The notes below the pieces were generated by a model. It was given only the letters and a program-made list of their open reading frames with translations. It ran no database searches and was not told the origin of the DNA. Below, piece after piece: positions 19,091 through 24,758 of a DNA stretch of 24,758 nucleotides (position 1 is its first letter; every line of letters starts with the position of its first letter). The position numbers were made by a program, and so were the translations under genes. The stretch is from assembly GCA_000969725.1 (NCBI GenBank), contig JXSR01S047502.1; one strand, given 5' to 3'. Origin of the DNA: Ophiothrix spiculata (taxonomy: Eukaryota; Echinodermata; Ophiuroidea; Amphilepidida; Ophiotrichidae).

Positions 19091-19836
19091 TTAATTCATT
19101 CATCTGGAAAGAATAATCAGACCCTTATGGTTCTTTTAAAAGGAATGTTTTAATTAGATCATTCATCTGTACAGAACCATCAGAGATTGAAATTTTTTGA
19201 CTTTGGGATTTGGTTGCGCGGATATGGTCTTAATGGCGGTTAAACCTCGATGTGATACGGTATGTTAAATAAAATCAGACCAAAAGAAAATATGCAAAAT
19301 ACTACATGATCTGTCTAGGTATGTATTATAGAACCAGAAAATCTTCCAAGAGGTATTTATGATACTTACCACTTGTGTCATTGGTATCCAATAACTAAAT
19401 TTTAGAAAAATATCCTGATTTTGTGATGATTTCACATTTCATCGAAACATACTGAGCCAAACATGTCTTTTGATCTTATTTATTTTTCCAGCCTAACTTT
19501 TAACTTCTTAGCATCTATATGTAGTGCGAATGTTAGCCGGTCTAATATTTGGGCACACATGAAATGCCTTACAAATGTCGGGCTACGATACGTTAGGGTT
19601 ATTTCGCTTTGGTTGTAATTGTGTGGGGGTCTGTTTTGTTGGTATGTTTGTAATGTTATGTTATGATTTAGAATGTATTGCAACATTCATATGGCCTATA
19701 TATGTTATTAAAACGTATATCACATTTTGAAATTGAAAACTGACCAAGGCTCTCAATCATGTCAATTGGCGATTCTCCTATTCAATTGCATCAACATAAT
19801 ATTGAAATATAAGTTTTGCTTCTGAAATTTAACTCT

Positions 19837-19861
19837 CACACACACACACACACACACACAC
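19837..19861 (+). repeat. (CA)n microsatellite
   Basis: An uninterrupted run of CA dinucleotides (about 12 units) is followed after 35 bp by a C19 homopolymer (19897-19915) and a second short CACACACA stretch (19915-19923). Both are prone to length variation and sequencing error. Confidence 0.97.
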
Positions 19862-19896
19862 CGCACAAGTACCACATCCCCTTTAATCCCCCTGGG

Positions 19897-19915
19897 CCCC
19901 CCCCCCCCCCCCCCC
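19897..19915 (+). repeat. Poly-C run (C19)
   Basis: There are nineteen consecutive C residues in the reported sequence; the true length is uncertain because long C runs are often miscounted. Similar runs in this window are G12 at 6121-6132, an interrupted G run at 11494-11509 and C16 at 11663-11678. Confidence 0.95.
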
Positions 19916-20401
19916 ACACACACAATTTTCATTATCAAAGTACCTATATAGACACGTATCAATCAAAGCAACATATCCACGCTTTTTAAGCAAACGGAAA
20001 ATAAATGAACAAGTTCGTGCATTATCCCTCTAAAGTGCATGTTTCATGAGATATCACATATCCATGGATCTTCATTAGTGCCAATGTCGCAAAGGATTAT
20101 TTTCTGGTTAAATCAAGAACGGTTTAAAGAAAAGTGTATTTAAATATACAGAATGCTAAATCTAGGTAATTTGTCATTTTTAATCCAATCTTTTCAGCTA
20201 AATGACCAGATGTATTACTTATGGCACATAAACTTGATTTGAGTTATTGATCTAATTCAACCTTTACAGAAGCTCTGTTAAAATCTTTAGTAAACAGCCT
20301 CACGGTTTTACAAAATCGCAATTAAGAAAACAAGTATCGAATTTATCTTTTACTTACAAAAGAAACCAATATACTGTATTCTGAGGGGTTCTTTGCTTAA
20401 A

Positions 20402-20489
20402 TGTGATGGCTCACCCCGAAAGGGGGGACTTTGCAGAAGAGCAAATTTGTGATGACTCACCACGAAAGGGGGACTTTGCGACAGAACAC
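20402..20489 (+). repeat. 46-bp tandem repeat, two diverged copies
   Basis: TGTGATGGCTCACCCCGAAA (20402) and TGTGATGACTCACCACGAAA (20448) begin two copies, both continuing GGGGG(G)ACTTTGC. A few substitutions separate them. The repeat lies in the stretch (20310-20760) that also shares sequence with the interior of the 9437-10847 element. Confidence 0.8.
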
Positions 20490-20935
20490 TTTTCGAGAAA
20501 CTGGTGAAAATAGACAGCAAAAAATAAAGAAAATAATAAGAATTTCCGGCATATTTTCTGTTGTAAAATGTGATTGCCTTGATCAATTTCAACAAATAAG
20601 GTGTCATTTTAAAGCTTAAAAAATGCTATAACAGATGAAATGATCAAATCAAAATCGATATCATGCTCTTGTAAACACAATAGAATTGATAACAGATTGA
20701 AACTTTCAAGTGGCAATTACCTGAATTCATTGACTCCAGTTATGGTTATGGCTTATTCCAGTGAAAATGAAACTATGACTTCAAGCAAAAAATCGGCTTT
20801 TTTATTCGACCACACTAGCAGGTGTTTCAGTCATACGTTTGTTACTTGGTACGTGAAAAGTATTTTCTGATCACAAATTGAAAAGTTTTTCTATCCGTGC
20901 ATGAATAAGCACAGGTTTTAATTCAAAAATGCACA

Positions 20936-21340
20936 AACGTTACCAAAACGTTACACCAAACTGTCACAAACGTTACTAAACAAAACATTAAAAGAAATCC
21001 TGACGATAGAATTTCTTACCACTTTTATGAAATATTTGTAAATATGTTACCCATCATTTGTGAAAACGCAATAAAAAATCGTTAACATGTCAGAGAATTT
21101 TTACTTTGAAGTCATTTGGAGTAAAAAAAACCATTTCCGTGCGATGTCACAAACGTTACCGAACGTTACATGAACTTTATTCAGTATTTTGGTAAATTAA
21201 TTTAATCTTTAAACACCTACATGTCTTGATCCAACCAGTGAGCACCATTATCAACAACAAACCCGTGGATACAATGTTTATGCTAGGTTCTGTGGCCATT
21301 TAAAAGCGAAATGTTTCAATTTTTCGGTCACAAACGTTAC
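20936..21340 (+). repeat. Cluster of six AACGTTAC motifs
   Basis: AACGTTAC occurs at 20936-20943, 20947-20954, 20969-20976, 21152-21159, 21162-21169 and 21333-21340. Three of these are in the longer form GTCACAAACGTTAC, and all are in the same orientation. The intervening sequence is unrelated. It could be a diverged repeat or a cluster of protein-binding sites (AACGTT is a Myb-like core); neither is established. Confidence 0.7.
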
Positions 21341-21830
21341 TTTGGAACACCTATCACTGAATATGTCTAATATATATACTTCTGAGTGAAACAGCTTTAA
21401 AAGCATTATTCTTCACTATACTGACAATTGATTTGACGGTATAACGTTTCTATCGTTACGCAATGATACACATTAGGTAAATCTAATCTTGAAATGATTT
21501 GTCTGAGGAAAAAAATAAGTATTTATGATATTGCAAGTTTTAAAGGAAATATCATATGGCATGGAAAGTTGATTTTATTTCTGTACATTTTTCAAACTAC
21601 ACGACATTGACATATTTAAATGAAAATACAACCCGTCAGTAAAGCTTATCATATCCTATCCTGAGTACGGAGTATTACAACCACCAAATCAAATTTACTA
21701 TCAAGGTATTGAATTACGGTTACATCGATAAGCATAGCAAGCAATATACCGTATCCAATGCATAGGGTAAACTATTTTTCTGAAATGATTTGTCTAAAAG
21801 CAAAATTGTAATTTCTTGTGATATTGTAGC

Positions 21831-22730
21831 ATTCCATATTTTACTTTTTAAATCTTCAAATTTGATCAAACCTTTCAACTTCGTGCCGTATTCGCGTATT
21901 AATACCGGAGGTGAAATTGTTAAAACGATATACTTTTTATCACATAATTTGTAGGCTAAAGCAATTCTTAAGAACTCAAAATAAATGCTAAAGGTGTTTA
22001 ATGCAAACATTGCAATATTTACATTAAGTTCTATTTTACGATTTTCATATTTGTTTATTACAAGAGCCAGCAAATCTGCATTTACTTATCAATATTTGTT
22101 TACTCTTTACGACCTGTAAAATTCGTAAGAATTCAAATTTCACAATTAAGTTAATAAGAAAAGAGACATAGCCTTGATTAGGAATTCTAGGAAACAGAGA
22201 CAAGATCAAAACAAATGGATACTCTAAATGCATACATAAATGATAATAAATAGATACGGTAAATCATAAAAAATAACTTAAAAACAAGATTAAAACAATT
22301 GGATACTGTGACATAAAGCTAAATAAATGACGTAAAATAAATTAGAAAATGATTCCAACCAATGTCAAAGTTTACGTCATATGGATTATTAAGTATTGCC
22401 ACGTTTTACTCATCAAGGGGAGGATTGTATCTATCATATTGGCAGAATTGCTCTATTCTTGAAAAACATAAATGGAATATTTTGATAAAAAGCTACAATG
22501 CTGTACCTGATCCGTTTAACTGAGTCTGGAAAGCACTCAATATTTACCTCTGATTCTGCTTTTGGAAAATACGATGCCTATCGATCAAATGTCAATGAAT
22601 TTTAGGAACGATTGACTTTAAGTGTGGCAATTAATGTCAACTATTTAACTCGCAGATCTAACTAATACGATATTTTAAACAAAAAATTAAAGAGATGTCT
22701 CCATTAACACATCAACATTAAACTTCTTAC
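21831..22730. other. AT-rich intron sequence, nothing recognised
   Basis: Apart from a minus-strand open stretch over 21720-22073, which is AT-rich, lies partly in a repeat copy and lacks splice signals in a matching phase, I see no gene, RNA or repeat here. Confidence 0.5.
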
Positions 22731-22843
22731 TTCTAAGGCAAAATGTCTGCGACCTTTGGCATCTTTCACAGCTTTCTTGAGCGCGTCATCCATCTGCTGC
22801 CGTATGACCGGATGATACGGATTAACAGCTACCATAAATTCTC
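22731..22843 (-). CDS. Internal coding exon of an unrecognised minus-strand gene (upstream exon)
   Basis: Read on the minus strand, this 113-bp block is preceded by a pyrimidine-rich acceptor ending TTTTTCCTCAG and followed by a donor reading GAA|GTAAGA. It opens with two bases that complete a codon (GA), then gives 37 stop-free codons beginning EFMVAVNPYHPVIRQQ, continuing MDDALKKAVKDAKGRR and ending HFALE, in phase 0. The stretch from about residue 11 to 32 is rich in Lys, Asp, Ala and Gln and looks amphipathic-helical. Codon third positions are clearly more GC-rich than the surrounding AT-rich DNA, as expected of real coding sequence. The exit phase matches the entry phase of the exon at 5759-5977, about 16.75 kb downstream, so I infer the same gene. 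I do not recognise the family. No donor of matching phase was found in the 1.9 kb upstream, so the preceding exon is probably outside the window. Confidence 0.7.
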
Positions 22844-24060
22844 CTGAGGAAAAATAGGAAATGGTCAAGATCAAGAGATAGTATTGATATTAGCTAATGT
22901 TTTTGTATCCAACAAAATACTCAAACTAATATGATTTTAAATGTTTACCTACATTTTGCAATAACACTTACATGCAGATTGCAGACATTAAAAGGTTGCT
23001 GTGTTTCGTATTTAACAGCATGGGAAAATAAAAAAAAAAAATATTTGACAACACAATATAAACCAACCATTGCAACAACATCCTCCCAAGTACAGGCTTC
23101 TGTCATCTTTAATTTAGTGTATTTCATATGTCATGAGTGAAAAACTCTAAGCAGCAATTGTTTTATTTCCCTTAACCCTTGTATTTTTTCTTGTTTTAAA
23201 TGCAACGCACGCTTGGATCCTTTTGTTTTCATTATTTTTGAAAGCATTAAGTTGTTGCTAGCTAATTTCCAATGTTTCCAGTGGATGATTTCTTGACGAT
23301 AACCATGATAACATGCTTCAATATTGAGTCAAATAAAATTTGACGCGTTGTGTTATTGTAATAAGCTAACAAAAACTTTTATTTCTTGATTTAGCTACTA
23401 ATGAACTTAATGATAAGACAATTTTATTTTGTTTAAATGTGTTTTCTTCTCTAAATAATCAGGTAATTCGTAATGAGTATGCAATAGCGTTTGACAATCG
23501 TAGGACTAAACGATACAGAGTTCAAACATAAAATTTGATTGATATCTAATTCTTCCGGGTTTTTTGTAATTTTCGGGGCAAATTTGGACAAAACAAAAAA
23601 TGATAAATGGAAGGGAAGTTCGTGGGTGTGTGTTTGCAAGGATGGTGATTAATAAGATGTGTTTACGACGCCATGTTTGACGTAACTGTCTTAGGGGAAA
23701 TATACTATTCATTATCATTTCAGTCATATATGACTGCAAAAAGTGTGCCGAGTTAGAACACTTGCTTTTCAAAACGCAACGTACATGCTTGGCTTGTAAC
23801 ACATAAAGGTGTTTAATAATGTATAAAAGCTTTGAACATATTTATGAGTTAACATTTTGAACACAGGAGTTGAACATTCCGTGTCACGAATGACACTTTG
23901 TAGTGAAGTCAAGAACACATGGTATGTGCAATTTGAACACATTTACATGTTCAAGATATGTTACAATTTTAGTTTTCTAATTTGGAACACTTTTTTGCAT
24001 GGCACCTTTCGATATTTTAACAGATGGAAATTCATCAATCATCACGCTCATTTTTTTTTA
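22844..24060. other. Upstream intron or flank, no gene recognised
   Basis: This holds AT-rich sequence with poly-A tracts (23030-23041). A minus-strand frame at 22945-23127 starts with an ATG in a fair context (AAGATGACAG, MTEACTWEDVVAM...) but has no donor whose phase would join the exon at 22731-22843, so it is not called. Other short open frames on both strands have no recognisable content. Confidence 0.45.
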
Positions 24061-24393
24061 TCCTAGTGGGTCCGAAGGGGACACATGGCTGTTCATTACA
24101 AAGTCATAGAACGTCAGACTATATGCAAAAGGCCGCATCCTGAATAGTCCAAAAAGGACTAATAAAACACCAGGCTGGCCACATGTCACTCCCAATCCAA
24201 CTTGGCAACAAACATTAAAATTTCATCTTTAGCCCTTACTTCGTGTGAAAAGAAACTGGAAATTTTAATCTCATGCCCGGGTGCAAATGCTACTCATGAC
24301 AATTTGTTGATTATGTTTAATGATTGCAGAATCAGTTTGTCTATAGGTTGCCGGGGCACTCCCATATGTTGGCACGCGTCATGCTCCTGTCGA

Positions 24394-24758
24394 TAGACCC
24401 CCTTTTTTTGCTCCGCTCTCACCCAATGACCCCCCTTTTCACTGAGCCGTCACCTAATGACCCCCTATTATTTTTAAAGTCAACCTTTTTTATGGTGACT
24501 CTCATCTATTGCCCTGATTTTTCGAGAACCTACACCGAATGACCCCCTTTTTTTGCTAAATTTGTTGATTTTTTCGAAAATTTAACGAAAATTTGTCAAT
24601 TTTTTTCGAAATTTTTACGAAAATTAGCCTTATTTTATTCAAAAACTGACACCGAATGACCCTGTTTTTCGCTCTTACCAACAAATCGCTCGAAATGACC
24701 CATTTTTTTACCCTCTACACCTAATGACCCCCTATTTTTCAATGTATTTCTCACCTAT
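24394..24758 (-). repeat. Degenerate array of AATGACCCCC motifs, running off the window
   Basis: The motif CACC(T/G)AATGACCCCC or a variant recurs, with its TGACCC-type core starting near 24394, 24426, 24457, 24508, 24539, 24656, 24696 and 24724. Each is followed by a T-rich stretch, and a next copy (CTCACCTAT) begins at the window edge. On the minus strand the unit reads GGGGGTCATTAGGTG. Spacing is mostly 28-51 bp, with one gap of 117 bp filled by TTTTCGAAAATTTAACGAAA-type repeats. It resembles in style the ATAGGGTATCA array at 6209-6461. No function is known to me. Confidence 0.68.

Larger units (their letters stand above)
20041..21830 (+). repeat. Older diverged copies of the A/B intron unit
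   Basis: GTTTCATGAGATATCACATATCC (20040), TTTGTCATTTTTAATCC..TTTTCAGCTAAATGACC (about 20170-20205) and ATAAACTTGATTTGAGTTATTG (about 20227) match A/B blocks in order. Two end blocks follow: TTGAAATGATTTGTCTGAGG at about 21490, and AAATCAAATTTACTATC (about 21686), TAGCAAGCAATATACCG (about 21735) and CTGAAATGATTTGTCTAAAAGC (about 21780). The second end block is a partial extra copy. Nothing coding is evident. Confidence 0.5.
5978..22730 (-). other. Giant intron (about 16.75 kb) between the two recognised exons
   Basis: This is bounded by the donor GTAAGA of the 22731-22843 exon and the acceptor TTACAG of the 5759-5977 exon, whose phases agree. It contains the A/B tandem duplication, older copies of the same unit, several MITE-like elements, one SINE and simple repeats. 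Stretches not listed separately (about 7.3-7.9 kb, 12.8-13.5 kb, 17.1-17.6 kb, 18.3-18.7 kb, 19.1-19.7 kb, 21.83-22.73 kb) hold only AT-rich sequence or parts of the duplicated unit, with no exon-like block flanked by splice signals that I could support. Confidence 0.6.

Noticed and set aside
22945..23127. Possible first exon of the minus-strand gene (MTEACTWEDVVAM...)
   Set aside because: A fair ATG context, but no donor gives phase 1 to join the 22731-22843 exon; one candidate (CCT|GTACTT) would create a stop at the junction.

Overview
This is eukaryotic, almost certainly animal, nuclear DNA. It is AT-rich (by eye about two thirds A+T). It has no bacterial-style gene packing, contains spliceosomal exons separated by very long introns, and is full of small non-autonomous DNA transposons, two tRNA-derived SINEs, a decayed non-LTR retrotransposon tail and microsatellites. 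A V-SINE-like central segment in one SINE and the density of MITE-like elements fit a marine invertebrate (mollusc or invertebrate deuterostome), but the species cannot be fixed from the sequence.

One protein-coding gene is supported, on the minus strand. Two exons are bounded by good splice signals, at 22731-22843 and 5759-5977. They join in phase (0/0) across an intron of about 16.75 kb. The joined peptide is a basic helical stretch, then a soluble stretch, then a Trp/Cys-rich hydrophobic tail segment. I do not recognise the family. The first and last exons lie outside the window or were not identified.

Layout. 1-5758 lies 3' of the last recognised exon in gene orientation. It holds a broken reverse-transcriptase tail (721-1076), a possible second RT scrap (2698-2862), an inverted repeat pair (3074-3904), a 70-bp tandem duplication (4264-4403), a tRNA-derived SINE (about 4441-4700) and a 417-bp foldback element built from inverted 13-bp motifs, flanked by a 9-bp target duplication (4859-5275). 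Next, 5815-11181 (copy A) and 11192-14645 (copy B) are a tandem segmental duplication that also copied most of exon 5759-5977. The exon copy in B is cut short by a frameshift and by the duplication boundary. Comparing A with B exposes three clean transposon insertions that postdate the duplication: 8342-8987 and 9437-10847 in A, and 11709-12150 in B. From 14.7 to 21.9 kb the intron contains older, diverged, mostly colinear copies of the same A/B unit, so much of the giant intron looks built by repeated copying of one segment. This stretch is interrupted by a 286-bp inverted-repeat element, a GC-rich hairpin-dense island, a second (minus-strand) SINE and microsatellites. 22844-24758 is intron or flank upstream of the first recognised exon and ends in a CACCTAATGACCCCC-type array that runs off the window.

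No CRISPR array, rRNA gene, functional tRNA gene, prokaryotic operon or intact transposase was found. Most open frames here are short, AT-rich, or fall inside repeats, and were not called as genes.
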